Source: Chloroflexota bacterium (GTDB lineage: Bacteria; Chloroflexota; Dehalococcoidia; Lucifugimonadales; JADFKI01). Taken from it: a stretch of 54,464 nt of DNA. The DNA is taken from assembly GCA_009840355.1 (NCBI GenBank), contig VXNZ01000037.1:1-54464 (forward strand), read 5' to 3'. A program made the position numbers and the translations under genes. Of the stretch, positions 9,393 through 19,213 are shown piece by piece; position 1 is the stretch's first letter; the number at the start of each line of letters is the position of its first letter. The notes below the pieces were generated by a model. The model was given only the letters and a program-made list of their open reading frames with translations, searched no databases and was not told the DNA's origin.

Positions 9393-9463
9393 TAAATCAT
9401 GCCTCCATATTTTTCTTGTCTTTTACAACGGTAACTGTGCCGACTGCCAGAAGGTATAGTAGC

Positions 9464-9486
9464 GTCCCAGATATTGGTGTAACAGA
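9464..9486 (+). repeat. IS256-type left terminal inverted repeat (proposed)
   Basis: This begins GTCCCAG and contains TTGGTGT. It matches the reverse complement of 10793-10815 at about 16 of 23 positions. It was assigned by eye. Confidence 0.5.
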
Positions 9487-9576
9487 GAAGGTGGAGTGGA
9501 CTAAATGAAGCCACCGCGTCATCCTTTAGTGAAGTAGAAGCCTGATGCGAGGAGGACGACGATTGCAAGAGCAAGT

Positions 9577-10772
9577 ATGGACTTATTGGAGTTGTTGCGC
9601 AAGCGTGGAATGGACGGAGACGTGGATTTTCTGCTCGAGGCGCTGGGTGTTGTCGCGCAAGGGATAATGGACGCTGAGGTGCCAGTGAAGACTGGATCTG
9701 CATACGGCGAGCGTAGTCCGGATCGGGTCACCCAGCGCAACGGATACCGCACTAGGAGTTGGGATACGCGAGTGGGCACGATGGAGTTGCGCATACCGAA
9801 GCTGAGGGACGGAAGCTACTTTCCCTCACTGTTAGAGCCGCGGCGTCGGAGCGAGAAGGCGCTGCTGGCGGTGATACAGCAGGCGTATGTAGAGGGCGCA
9901 CCAGGAGGGTTGACGATCTTGTGAAAGCGCTGGGATGCGAGGGCATCTCAAAGAGCCGGGTGTCGCGCATCTGCCGCGGGCTGGACGAGGTGGTGGAGAA
10001 GTTCCTTAGCCGGCCTCTGGACGGAGGATCGTATGCGTACCTCTGGCTGGACGCACTGACGCAGAAGGTCAGAGAGGAAGGCAGGATAGTCAACGTGAGC
10101 GTAGTGGTGGGTACTGCCGTGAACGCCGAGGGCAAGAGGGAGATAGTCGGACTGGACGTGGGCACGAGTGAGGATGGAGCCTTCTGGCTGAGCTTCCTGC
10201 GCTCGATGGTGGCGCGAGGACTGGCCGGTGTGGAACTGGTCATCTCAGACGCACACCAGGGGTTGAGAGATGCTATAGCTACGGTGTTCGGCGGAGCAAG
10301 TTGGCAGCGCTGTCGCACGCATTTTATGACGAACTTGCTGACGCGGGTTCCGAAGCGGACACAGCCCTGGGTTGCGACGATGGTACGCAGCATCTACCAG
10401 CAGCCGTCCGCGCAGGAGGTGCACATCCAGCACGGGAAGGTAGTCGAGCAGCTTGCCGAGCGTTTCCCTGAGGCTGCCTCAATGCTGGATGAAGCCGGAG
10501 CGGACGTACTGGCGTTCACCCACTTCCATATGGAGCACTGGAAGAAGATCTGGTCGAACAATCCACAGGAGAGGCTGAACAAAGAGATAAGGCGACGGAC
10601 CGATGTGGTCGGCATCTTCCCGAACATATCGGCGGCGATGCGGCTGGTTGGCGCTGTGCTCGCCGAGCAGAACGATGAGTGGATAGTCGGCAGAAGATAC
10701 CTGACACCGGCCTCACCGGCTTACAGTGAAGCCCTGCCGGAGGTGCAGCTCACACAGCCGACTGCAGCCTAG
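9577..10772 (+). pseudogene. Frameshifted IS256/mutator-type transposase
   Basis: The two halves together equal the length of an IS256-family transposase (about 400 residues). The first frame (9577-9924) has the N-terminal part (LLRKRGMDGDVDFLLEAL, then TQRNGYRTRSWDTRVGTMELRIPKLR). The second, in another frame from about 9905 to 10772, has the DNA-binding helix (VDDLVKALGCEGISKSRVSRIC) and the catalytic DDE residues in YLWLDAL, VISDAHQGL and ERLNKEIRRRT. At the switch near 9900-9910 the expected EGVSTR is reduced to EG-TR, which fits a 4-base loss. IS256 elements do not normally use programmed frameshifting, so I read this as inactivation. A sequencing error cannot be excluded. Confidence 0.85.
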
Positions 10773-10792
10773 TAGAACAAAAGGATTGACAA

Positions 10793-10815
10793 TCTCCCAC
10801 ACCACATGCTGGGAC
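10793..10815 (-). repeat. IS256-type right terminal inverted repeat (proposed)
   Basis: Read on the minus strand it begins GTCCCAG and contains GTGGTGT, mirroring the left end. It lies 20 bases past the transposase stop, a typical position. Confidence 0.5.
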
Positions 10816-10971
10816 TTGACCCCTGCCTTGGGCTCGTCGAGGTAATCGGTGCGGATTAAATCGTATTCGCCTTCACTGCCCTGCCGGATAAGTGGCAACG
10901 AGACGGAATTAGAACATACAAACCAACATCAGTCATTGAGACTTCACGATGGGCACTCGTATCGTTGAATT

Positions 10972-13116
10972 ATGAGGCCCAACATCACATCGAGTCTGCC
11001 CGTGCGTGAGTACGGCAGGCTGAATGCCCCGCCGGTGCAGCCGGGACTGCTGTCGCTCAGGCTGGACCCTTATCGCCAGTTTCTGGAAAGCGGCATGACG
11101 TAGTCCCTCCGCGATATGGCCGACATTGGCGATGCGGACAGCCGCTATTCGCTGAGTCTCGACCAGCCCGAGCTGGACCCCCCGCAGCGCAGCCCAGCCG
11201 TGTTGCGGACGGCCTGACATACGACGCGCAGCTCACCATCAGAGCGACGTTGGCGAACTCGGACAGCGGCGAAATCACCGAGCAGCGCCTCTTGCTTTGC
11301 CGGATGCCTCTTATGGACTCGTCGGGCGGTTTCATCATCAACGGAGTGCGGCGAGTCGTCATACACCAGATAGTCCGCGCGCCCGGAGTCTGGTTCGGCT
11401 TCGACCGCGAGCCGGTGTCCGGGAGACGGCTGGGACGAGGACGGATCATCCCTGCCCGCGGGGCTTGGATCGGCTTTGAGACAAACGAACGGGACGAACT
11501 ACGCATCAGGCTCAACAATGGAAGCAGCCTGGGCGCACTAATGGTGCTGCGCTTGTTCGGTCTGGAGACCGACTACGATCTGCCCCATGCCTTCAAGAAT
11601 GCGGATACCGATCCGAACAGGCGCTTCATCCGCAACACAATCGCCGCGGGAGATTGCCGGAGCCGCGACGACGCTCTCTTTCAGGTCTATGCCGAAGTCG
11701 CGCCGGGAGCGCCACCGAACCGGGAGAGCGCAGAGCGCCGCATCGAGCGACTCTTCTTCAGCCCGCAGCATTACAGCCTGTCGGCGGTCGGGAGACACAT
11801 GCTCAACCGCCGCTTTGGAACCGACGAAACAGGCCTGCTGCTTACGTGCGACGACCTGGTGCGAATCGTCGGGCATGTAATCAAGGTATCACTGGAGCGC
11901 GCGGAGGCAGACGACATCGACCATCTGGCTAACAGGCGTGTGCGGACGGCTGCAGAACTGGTGCAGTCAGAGTTCGAGACTGGATTGTACGAGGTCAGCA
12001 AGGCTGCGCGTCAACGACTGGAACTGGGGAGAAACCACCCGATGCGTCCCTCGGATCTGCTGAACACGACGCCCCTGATGAAGCGTCTTGACGGTTTCTT
12101 CAACGGCTCAAAGCTCTGCCAGGTACTGGATGAGACAAATCCACTAGCCGAGCTGACGCACAAGCGGCGCGTGACATCTCTCGGTCCAGGAGGACTGAAC
12201 CGGCAAAACGCGGGTGTGGACCCTCGGGACGTGCATCACACTCACTACGGAAAGCTCTGCCCCATCGAGACGCCTGAAGGGCAGAACATAGGACTGCTGT
12301 CCACCCTTACGACGGGAGCGCAGATCGACTGACACGGGCTTCTCACTACGCCCGTGCGCCGAGTGATGAAGAATATTTCCAGCCGTGACGAGGGGTTGAC
12401 GGGACGTGAGCTGAGGCAGGATGTAAGAGCCGAAGCAGAACTGCTAGTGAGAGAGGGCAGCATTGCGACACCGCAACTGGTGAAAAGGCTCTCTTCGATG
12501 CCGGAACGCAGGTTAGCAGTCCGTCCCTACATATCGGACGCCGCGGCGGCCGTCGTGTATCTCAACGCGGACGAGGAGGCCCGGCTGACCATCGCTCAAT
12601 GCACCGTTGAACTGGACGAACTCGGACAGTTCGTAGAAGAGCAGGTGGCGGCAAGGTGCGGCGAGGACTGGCTCCTGATCCCTCCAGAGCGTCTCGACTA
12701 CATCGATCTCACTCCCTGCCAGATAGTTAGCGCATCCACCGCCCTCATTCCGTTTCTCGAACATGACGACGCGAACCGCGCTCTCATGGGCTGCAACATT
12801 CAGCGACAGGCGGTTCCTCTGCTGCATCCACAGACGGCTCTGGTCGCCACCGGGATTGAGGTGGATGTGGCTCGCGACAGTGGTCATTAGGTTAGAGCCG
12901 ATGCCAACGGCACAGTGATGTCAGTTTCCGCCGGTCGCATCGAGGTGATGCCCGACAGCGGTGGTGGAATGCAACGCTACGAACTGCAGAGTGCCATCCG
13001 GTCGAACGCCTTCAATGGATAGGACAGCGTCCTATCGTCAACCGCTTTCATCGCGTGGAGGCCGGACAGCCTATCGCGGACGGTCCCGCCACAAGCGAGG
13101 GCGAACTCACGCTGAG
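10972..13116 (+). pseudogene. Truncated, multiply interrupted RNA polymerase beta subunit (rpoB) copy
   Basis: Conceptual translation gives about 715 residues of RpoB in order. The N-terminus ends LDPYRQFLESG. Then comes GFIINGVRRVVIHQIVRAPGV, then the rifampicin-region block NPLAELTHKRR followed by LGPGGL, then HYGKLCPIETPEGQNIGL, then YELQ and VEAGQPIADGPATSEGEL. It is broken by TAG at 11101, a frameshift near 11190-11215, TGA at 12330, TAG at 12888 and TAG near 13021. It stops abruptly near 13116, where about 500 C-terminal residues should follow. In the rif block the residue aligned with E. coli S531 is Thr, while those aligned with D516 and H526 are unchanged. No ribosome binding site is seen. 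The essential rpoB must lie elsewhere; this is a diverged second copy or an acquired one. Confidence 0.88.
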
Positions 13117-13908
13117 CGCTTCGAGTAGGTCGGCCTCGCCTGTCTCACTTCCGAGATAGACAACCTGGGGCATGCTCTCCGAGGGAGGACGCATGATGGA
13201 CCTTTCCGCTAGATTGGCAGACTCATTGGCGAAAGTGATGACGTAGTCCTGGCTGCCGTCTGCGACCACCGCGCCGTGCGGTGTGTCAACCTGCACGCCA
13301 GGCGAGAGAACGCCATCCTTCCCCACAAGTCCCACAAGCTCCAGAAGGCGGAATTCTCCTGTAGTGCCTGCAAGGGCGCCAATTCAGACGTCACTGGTCA
13401 GGTCGGCATATGAGGCTAGGCGTTCCGAGTCTTCTGCCCTCACGAGTAGCGACTGGCGAAAGGCGATGTGGCCGGAGGTGAATAGGACTACCTGTTTGCC
13501 TGCGGCGTCGCGTCGCCTGGAGTCGAGAATCGTGATGCCTTCGCCAACAATGTCGTAATCTGGGCCCGCAGACTGCAGCCAGATGTCATCCCAAGGTGCG
13601 ATGCCGCGACGGGAGAAGGAAAGCCCCGTGCCCTTCATGGCCTCGAGCGCTGTGAGCAGGTCCGCCTCGTAGCCGACGTGAGTGTTGAATCCCTCTGAAT
13701 TGGGATCTTCGTCGGCACTGTAGCTGACGGGAGTGAAGAAGGCGTAGAAGCCGACGTTGAGAACACGGCTTCCGTCGGTGCATGCTTTCGGCGAAGCGGC
13801 ACCAGAGGAGCAGGCGGCAAGCGAAAGAACCATCACGCCACATAGGATGGCATAAGCGGTGAACGGACGCAAGCGAAGTGGAGTCATGTTAATCGCTTTG
13901 GGCATCAT
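13117..13908 (-). pseudogene. Truncated family 3 solute-binding lipoprotein
   Basis: The frame starts with a lipoprotein signal (YAILCGVMVLSLAAC). It then follows the amino-acid-type periplasmic binding protein pattern: VLNVGFYAFFTPVSY, GYEADLLTALEAM, WDDIW and DYDIVGEGITILDSRR. It is stopped by an in-frame TGA at 13384-13386, most simply a CGA-to-TGA change, after YADLTSDV. The same frame continues through GALAGTTGEFRLLELVG to DYVITFANES and DLLEAL, then meets the 3' end of the rpoB pseudogene near 13111-13120. Such proteins deliver amino acids to ABC importers or serve as sensor domains. No permease or ATPase gene is nearby. Confidence 0.75.
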
Positions 13909-14413
13909 CCCGCCAATCGACGGCGGATTGTCGCAGCGTGCTTTCAATGGTTATTCTAGCATGCCGAGTTTGGATGGCCCCTGCGTCCAGCTCATACCGC
14001 AACAGCAGTCGTCAGTTGCGAACGCTTCAACGTGGTTTTCGCCAATATTGCATCGTTTGGGTGAGGCAGTCAGTGTACGCTTCTGCCGAAGAGAATGAAC
14101 CGAACAAGACTGACCCAGGCGACACTATACCAATAGGCGACACACTTGGAATCACAAGAATCTTAGTAACACTTCCTGATGAGCAGCAGGCCGGCATCTG
14201 TGGTTGATGTGTAACAGGGGTCAGGCGGGGATTGTGTTATCTTGACTGAGAATAGGTCTGCGCTCCAGCGGTTGGTCAATATATGAACGTAATAACTCGC
14301 TGAAAAGAATGCGTCACAGCTAAGAAACAGGTGCCGTAAGTCCAGCATCTCCTTCACTTCTGGAAAGGACTTTCAGTGCAATCCCGAATTCTGAACACAG
14401 TTGGAAGTGAGAT
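13909..14413. other. Gene-free spacer
   Basis: This 505-base region lies between the solute-binding pseudogene and the next membrane protein. It carries only short frames without start signals. I see no RNA gene or clear repeat. Confidence 0.5.
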
Positions 14414-15451
14414 ATGGGCCTACGTCACTTTTACATTGCCAATACTAACGCTCCCGAGCTCTTGGAGCTTTTCCTGATTGCCGGTGTGGTGTCCGTGCTG
14501 GGGATACGCGCCTTCTTGGCGCTCACCGGATACCCACAGATAGGTGGAGACGGGTTGCACATCGCGCACATGCTTTGGGGCGGGCTTTTCATGACTTTGG
14601 CGCTGCTTTTGCTGTTCTCCAGTCTCGGACAGGCAGTGCAAAGGTTCGCTGCCATCCTGGCGGGCATCGGCTTCGGCACATTCATCGACGAACTAGGCAA
14701 GTTCATTACGAGCGACAACGACTACTTCTACCAGCCGACTATTGGGCTGATATACATCATATTCATCGCAATCTTCCTGACACTGAAGGCACTGAAGCGC
14801 CGTGAATCGATAAGTCCAGACGTAGCGCTTGCCAATGCCCTCAATCGCCTGGAGCTTTCGACTGATGGCAAGCTTGATGCCGAAACCAGGCGCGAAGCTC
14901 TTGAGCTGCTACGGATGTCTGATGCCGCTAGCCCACTTGCGCGTGTCTTGCACTCTTACGTGCAGAGCGCGCCTGAGAAGAGCGGGGCGGAAGCCGGCTG
15001 GTACTTTTCGGTACGGGACGCGCTGTTTCGCCTTTACGGGCGTATAGCTCTGCATCGCTGGTTCACTCCGGGGCTTATTGTTCTTTTCGTTGCCTTTGCG
15101 GTGGCGCAGCTCGCCGTTACTATCTTGTTGGTATTGGCGGCATTCGCGTTCGACATTCAGGCCGCCATGCTGACATTCATGGAATGGGTGCATGTCGGCT
15201 CGGCAAGCGCTTCCGCCGCACTGGTGGCAGTGGGAGTGTGGCGCTCCCACCGGTCCAGGCTCACGATGTTTCGCTGGTTCCAGCGGGCGGTTCTGGTAAG
15301 CATATTCCTCACGCAGGCATTCGGCTTCTTCCTCATGGAGTTCGCTGCGCTCGGTGGGTTGGTTCTGGACATCTTGATCTATTCCGCGCTAGTGCTGATG
15401 ATACAGCGCGAACAGGACACGGAACTCAGGGGCGAAGTTGCCAAAGTGTGA
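14414..15451 (+). CDS. Polytopic membrane protein of unknown function
   Basis: This 345-residue protein has about seven or eight hydrophobic segments. They include LLELFLIAGVVSVLGI (about 17-32), GGLFMTLALLLLFSSL (about 57-72), PTIGLIYIIFIAIFLTL (about 108-124), PGLIVLFVAFAVAQLAVTIL (about 218-238) and three near the C-terminus. A conserved-looking GIGFGTFIDELGKFIT stretch between helices 2 and 3 and a central soluble segment (about 130-200, LNRLELSTDGKLDAETRREAL) are distinctive. GGAAGTGAG lies just before the ATG. Similar proteins occur in environmental Actinobacteria and Chloroflexota, as far as I recall, but I cannot name a function. Confidence 0.72.
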   Translation: MGLRHFYIANTNAPELLELFLIAGVVSVLGIRAFLALTGYPQIGGDGLHIAHMLWGGLFMTLALLLLFSSLGQAVQRFAAILAGIGFGTFIDELGKFITSDNDYFYQPTIGLIYIIFIAIFLTLKALKRRESISPDVALANALNRLELSTDGKLDAETRREALELLRMSDAASPLARVLHSYVQSAPEKSGAEAGWYFSVRDALFRLYGRIALHRWFTPGLIVLFVAFAVAQLAVTILLVLAAFAFDIQAAMLTFMEWVHVGSASASAALVAVGVWRSHRSRLTMFRWFQRAVLVSIFLTQAFGFFLMEFAALGGLVLDILIYSALVLMIQREQDTELRGEVAKV

Positions 15452-15572
15452 TTCTTTGCGATCCGCAATCGAAATGCAGATACATCGCGCCTCCGCACAC
15501 GACAGCATCTCGTCCCTAGTACGCGTATAGCGGTTCGCCTGCGTCATAGCCATCAAGAAACATCGCGCAAAC

Positions 15573-16403
15573 TTACATCAGCTCGGATATGGCCATCTGG
15601 ATTGTCTCGAATATCGTATCCATAGGTACGACTCGCACCAAATCTCCCGACTCTTCTATGTGGGGTGAATACCCATCACTCGTCTCGGCACCTTCAATCT
15701 GAGAGAATGTTCTTTCGCTAATCATCCCCACAATCACATTGCGATTAAGTGACATATCATCACCGTACTCACCAAGGATATGCAGGCAGTCCGGAATCGA
15801 CACAACGGGGCCGCCGCTCATTCCAGGAAACCCGTGCCCATCGACTAAGAAATAGTCCATCTCCTCTCTAAACCATCCTTGAATCTGTGCTATCGCTCCT
15901 AACCGAACCACAGGGTCATCCTGACTTACCTCAGCCCAACCATAAGGAAAGCCCATAAGGACTACTTGTTGACTCTCTTCCAGTTGATATTTTTGCATCT
16001 CTTCCCGAAGACAGTCATTCTGACCTGCTACCGCCCACTTGTAGAACTCATCCTTACTTAAAGGGTAGTTTAATTTATAGACTGCCACATCAGCATCAGT
16101 ATGCCTATACCAGTTATCATCATCCACGTCTATCACGTAATCAAGGTCGACATAAATTCGCACTCGTATAGAGTTTCTAGTTTGTATCATCGAGCCTACA
16201 TTTTGATTCTCCAATACATGCTTAGCCGTAACTAGCCATACATTCCAAGTTGATTCCGACGTAATATCAGATCCTAGCAACTCACGAACACCCGTATCAC
16301 GAACTGCGTACAAGAACCCAGACCCTATTGGCTCCGAACTTGAAGGTTCATCGCCATCAAAAATAGCGACTACAAACCTACGAAAGTTTTTGTCCAACAG
16401 CAT
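15573..16403 (-). CDS. Trypsin-like (S1-fold) serine protease
   Basis: This 276-residue protein shows the trypsin-fold catalytic triad: His62 (WLVTAKHV), Asp105 (TDADVAVYKL) and Ser196 (GFPGMSGGPV). The GSGFLY strand near residue 28 is the usual first barrel strand, so the domain fills the protein. No signal peptide is visible, which suggests a cytoplasmic role. The start at 16403 is chosen because AAGGAGA lies six bases before this ATG; an upstream TTG is the alternative. The coding sequence is clearly richer in A and T than its neighbours, which suggests separate acquisition. Stand-alone trypsin-like proteases are also found as effectors in defence modules, but no partner gene is evident here. 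Confidence 0.85.
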   Translation of the reverse strand: MLLDKNFRRFVVAIFDGDEPSSSEPIGSGFLYAVRDTGVRELLGSDITSESTWNVWLVTAKHVLENQNVGSMIQTRNSIRVRIYVDLDYVIDVDDDNWYRHTDADVAVYKLNYPLSKDEFYKWAVAGQNDCLREEMQKYQLEESQQVVLMGFPYGWAEVSQDDPVVRLGAIAQIQGWFREEMDYFLVDGHGFPGMSGGPVVSIPDCLHILGEYGDDMSLNRNVIVGMISERTFSQIEGAETSDGYSPHIEESGDLVRVVPMDTIFETIQMAISELM

Positions 16404-16488
16404 ATCGTCTCCTTTTGCCAAGTAAAGTATGAATTTCTCGCTGAATATCCTTCCGTAGCGTTGCCACTATTGGCATTGCCGTTACATT

Positions 16489-18648
16489 CTAATTCCACCG
16501 TCGCCTACGCCACCTAACACCCCCAATCACACCAAGCGGCGCAAGCAAAAGCATCAAGTTCGCGGCCCCCGCTCCCGCAGGCACCGCGCCCACCAAATTG
16601 CACCCGCCGCCCGTCGGCGCATCATCCTGCCGCGCATCCGCATCAGGCCCCGGCGTCGCCGTCACCACCACGACCACAACCTGCGGCGTCTGCGTAGGCG
16701 GCGCGGGCGTCGCCGTAGGCTCCGGCGTAGATGTCGGCGCGGGAGTGTCCGTAGGCATCGGCGTATGAGTAGCCGTAGGCGTCGGCGTCATAGTCGGAGT
16801 CTCAGTTGGAGTAGCCGTAGGTGTATGCGTCGCTGTCGCAGTAGGCGTCGATGTTTCCGTAGGTATCGCAGTCTGCGTAGGTGTCGGAGTAATCGTAGGT
16901 GTGCTGCTCGGCGTGGCCGTCGCGGTCGGAGTCGGCGTATCGGTAGCAATCGGTGTTGGCGTTGCAGTCGGCTGCGGCCTGCCGTGCTGCGGTCCGAACT
17001 CCCACCAACTCGCATGCCCGCTATTGTCCAAGTCGGCCTTTAACGCTGGATACTGGATTGAAGTGCCGAAGTCCCACACATCATCGACACCCGTCGTTTC
17101 GTCGTAGTCCTCATCGGAGTTATCCAAGTCTATGAGCCAGTCGGCATAGATGCCAGTGTAGTCCGTTGGCGATTGCAACTGTTCGGCGCTCATAGCCATA
17201 ATGCCAACCGCAGACCCTTCACCCACGGCCGCCAATTTGACAGAGGACTCTCTCAACCAATAGCTGGCCGTGATGGCGCTTCCTTCCACGTTCCGCCCGA
17301 CGAACCCGCCCACAAACTCAATGTCGGCTTCACCAGATACACTCACATCACTCGTGGTGAAGCTGAATCTGATGCCACCACTATTGCTGCCTACAAACCC
17401 ACCTGTTTCAAACTCACCTAAAACACTGCCCGCAGAGTAGCACGACGCGACGGTTCCACTATTGACGGCTATAAGTCCGCCAGAGACGATACCTGTAGCT
17501 TTCCCAGTGGCGTAACTTGAGACGACGCTACCACGGTTCCTCCCTACAAGCCCTCCAGAAATCTCACTACTGGAAACATCACCGATTGAGTAACTAGCTG
17601 CTATGCGACCGCCGTTATTCCCAACAAGTCCGCCAGCAATTTCAGCCCATGCACCTGATACTCCGCTAATGTTACCGACAGCGTAAGCAGACTCAATACT
17701 TCCGTGATTGCTCCCCGCAAGACCTCCAACACTCTTTCCCCCTGACGTGTCACCCGCGGCGTAACTGAATAGGATGCTGCCACTATTTATTCCGATAAGC
17801 CCACCTGCAGCGCCATTGTCTCCACTCGAGACACTACTAGTAGAGTAACTGTGTGCGATGTCGCCGCCGCCACTTCCCACAAGTCCACCTACGACACCTC
17901 TGCCTGATCCTAATAAGGTGGCAGTAGAATAACTGGATGTGATGCTGCCATCGTTTATTCCTACAAGCCCTCCAACTGTATCGCCGTCGCTCGAAACCCT
18001 ACCAGTCACATAACTGGATGTGATGGTACCGCGGTCTGTGATTGTGCCGCGGTAATGATTGAATCCAACAAGACTACCAACGATCTGTCGGCCTGTTATA
18101 TCAACGTTCACCAATCCTATTCGCCCGATGATCCCTTGATTAAGACCAATAAGGCCACTAAGCGGTGGGCTGTTATTTCCCGTCCGATTGATGTACAGAT
18201 GTCTAATCGTACTTTCATTGCCTTCAAGAGTGGTTCTAAAGGCCTCCTTAACCGTGAGTCCAATCGGCAGCCACCCATTCCCGCTCGTCCATTTACTGTT
18301 CACTGCGCCCGCCGCGTAGCTCCCCGCGCTCTTGAAGTCCAGGTCTCGCGCCAGCTCATAGCCCCGGCAGCCCTCCGAGCAGCCCATCCCCTCCGCCGCA
18401 TCCGGAAACGCAGCGAAGTATCGCTCCGCATTGCCCCCATCATCCACGACGCCATCCCCATCCAAGTCCCACCGCACCGCGTCCAACTGCTCCAGCCACT
18501 CGATCTCAATCAGCCCGTCATCGTCCGCGTCATAATCCACCGCCGACTGCGCCGCAACGCCATTCAGCCCTGCCATCGCCCCTAACATCAGGGCAATCGA
18601 CAAGGCTGTAATTACAGTTGTTGTAAGGGCTTTCTTTAAGTGGAGCAT
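16489..18648 (-). CDS. Surface protein A: Ca-loop module, GLUG repeats, Thr/Pro stalk, C-terminal anchor
   Basis: This 719-residue exported protein starts with a signal peptide ([26 protein letters not shown]). Residues about 38-110 carry a module shared with surface proteins B and [21 protein letters not shown], a DLDGDG loop, and Cys-containing [17 protein letters not shown]. These look like EF-hand/dockerin-type Ca loops. Many GLUG-type repeats (GGLVGxNxGxIxxSYxTGxV pattern) fill about 140-470. Then come a low-complexity Thr/Pro stalk (about 555-670) and a C-terminal hydrophobic stretch plus Arg-rich tail ([21 protein letters not shown]), a sorting or anchor signal. GLUG proteins are generally adhesins. 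No good ribosome binding site is visible. Confidence 0.8.
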   Translation of the reverse strand: MLHLKKALTTTVITALSIALMLGAMAGLNGVAAQSAVDYDADDDGLIEIEWLEQLDAVRWDLDGDGVVDDGGNAERYFAAFPDAAEGMGCSEGCRGYELARDLDFKSAGSYAAGAVNSKWTSGNGWLPIGLTVKEAFRTTLEGNESTIRHLYINRTGNNSPPLSGLIGLNQGIIGRIGLVNVDITGRQIVGSLVGFNHYRGTITDRGTITSSYVTGRVSSDGDTVGGLVGINDGSITSSYSTATLLGSGRGVVGGLVGSGGGDIAHSYSTSSVSSGDNGAAGGLIGINSGSILFSYAAGDTSGGKSVGGLAGSNHGSIESAYAVGNISGVSGAWAEIAGGLVGNNGGRIAASYSIGDVSSSEISGGLVGRNRGSVVSSYATGKATGIVSGGLIAVNSGTVASCYSAGSVLGEFETGGFVGSNSGGIRFSFTTSDVSVSGEADIEFVGGFVGRNVEGSAITASYWLRESSVKLAAVGEGSAVGIMAMSAEQLQSPTDYTGIYADWLIDLDNSDEDYDETTGVDDVWDFGTSIQYPALKADLDNSGHASWWEFGPQHGRPQPTATPTPIATDTPTPTATATPSSTPTITPTPTQTAIPTETSTPTATATHTPTATPTETPTMTPTPTATHTPMPTDTPAPTSTPEPTATPAPPTQTPQVVVVVVTATPGPDADARQDDAPTGGGCNLVGAVPAGAGAANLMLLLAPLGVIGGVRWRRRRWN
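16690..16985. repeat. Thr/Pro-coding low-complexity DNA in surface protein A
   Basis: Degenerate trinucleotide-hexanucleotide repeats (GTCGGC/GTAGGC type on the plus strand) encode alternating Thr-Pro, Thr-Ala and Pro-Thr residues. They keep several frames open, which produces spurious overlapping frames. Copy number is likely to vary by slippage. Confidence 0.75.
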
Positions 18649-19213
18649 ATGCAGAAGAACCAGGAAAATTACGGTTACATAATCCGGTTAGGCAGCAGGA
18701 GCGGCCAGAGTATTTGTCGTTGACCGGCGGCTACTTCATTATGGACTTCTCAAAGTCGCGCTCTGGGTTTGCGCAGCGCGTGAGAACGCGGTTAGCGACA
18801 GTTGACATCGCGGACTCCTCGATGAAAGGAGCCGGCACAGCAGTGGAACTGCAAGGGGAGTTATATTGCCAAGTGTTATGCATCTGATTCCGCTACGTCC
18901 CGCTTGTGGGTGTGGCATCTTCAAGATTATCTTCAGCTACGCTCGGCAATAACTGAAGACCCTCATCGAGCAGGACGTCATAAACTCTATAGGCTGCACC
19001 TCTGGGCAATGTTACACAGAGTAATGGCAATTAATCAAGATATGACAGAAAAGTTGTTTCTAGGGCAGTGAATTCGCTTTCTGTCTGATAGTGTGAGAGG
19101 CGGTGCTGACCGTCGTGGACAACGACTAGTGCGAGCTGCTGCCGGGGTGCCGCGACGACCCGCCCACCCGCTAGTAACGCTCGCAGCGGAAAGCCCGGCG
19201 CGCTCTGTTGTCG
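18649..19213. other. Gene-free stretch between surface protein A and sensor-regulator 2
   Basis: This 565-base stretch lies between two minus-strand genes. Around 19100-19150 (+) a few codons read LTVVDND then a stop, like the end of a Calx-beta/cadherin-type domain. This may be a remnant of an older surface gene but is too short to call. No RNA gene was seen. Confidence 0.45.

Larger units (their letters stand above)
9464..10815 (+). mobile_element. IS256-family insertion sequence, probably inactive
   Basis: About 1.35 kb, the usual IS256-family size. It contains one frameshifted mutator-type transposase bounded by imperfect inverted ends (9464-9486 and 10793-10815, about 16 of 23 positions matching). 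No convincing 8-9 base target duplication was seen next to the proposed ends, so the boundaries are provisional or one flank was rearranged. Decayed genes lie just downstream. Confidence 0.65.

Noticed and set aside
10816-10915. Minus-strand frame reading GEYDLIRTDYLDEPKAG next to the IS right end
   Set aside because: It looks protein-like, but it is short, cannot be assigned, and its end runs into the IS terminus. It could be a remnant of an interrupted gene, but the evidence is too thin.
12330-12332. In-frame TGA in the rpoB pseudogene as a possible Sec codon
   Set aside because: The gene also has TAG stops and a frameshift, so this is ordinary decay. The residue there is not redox active.
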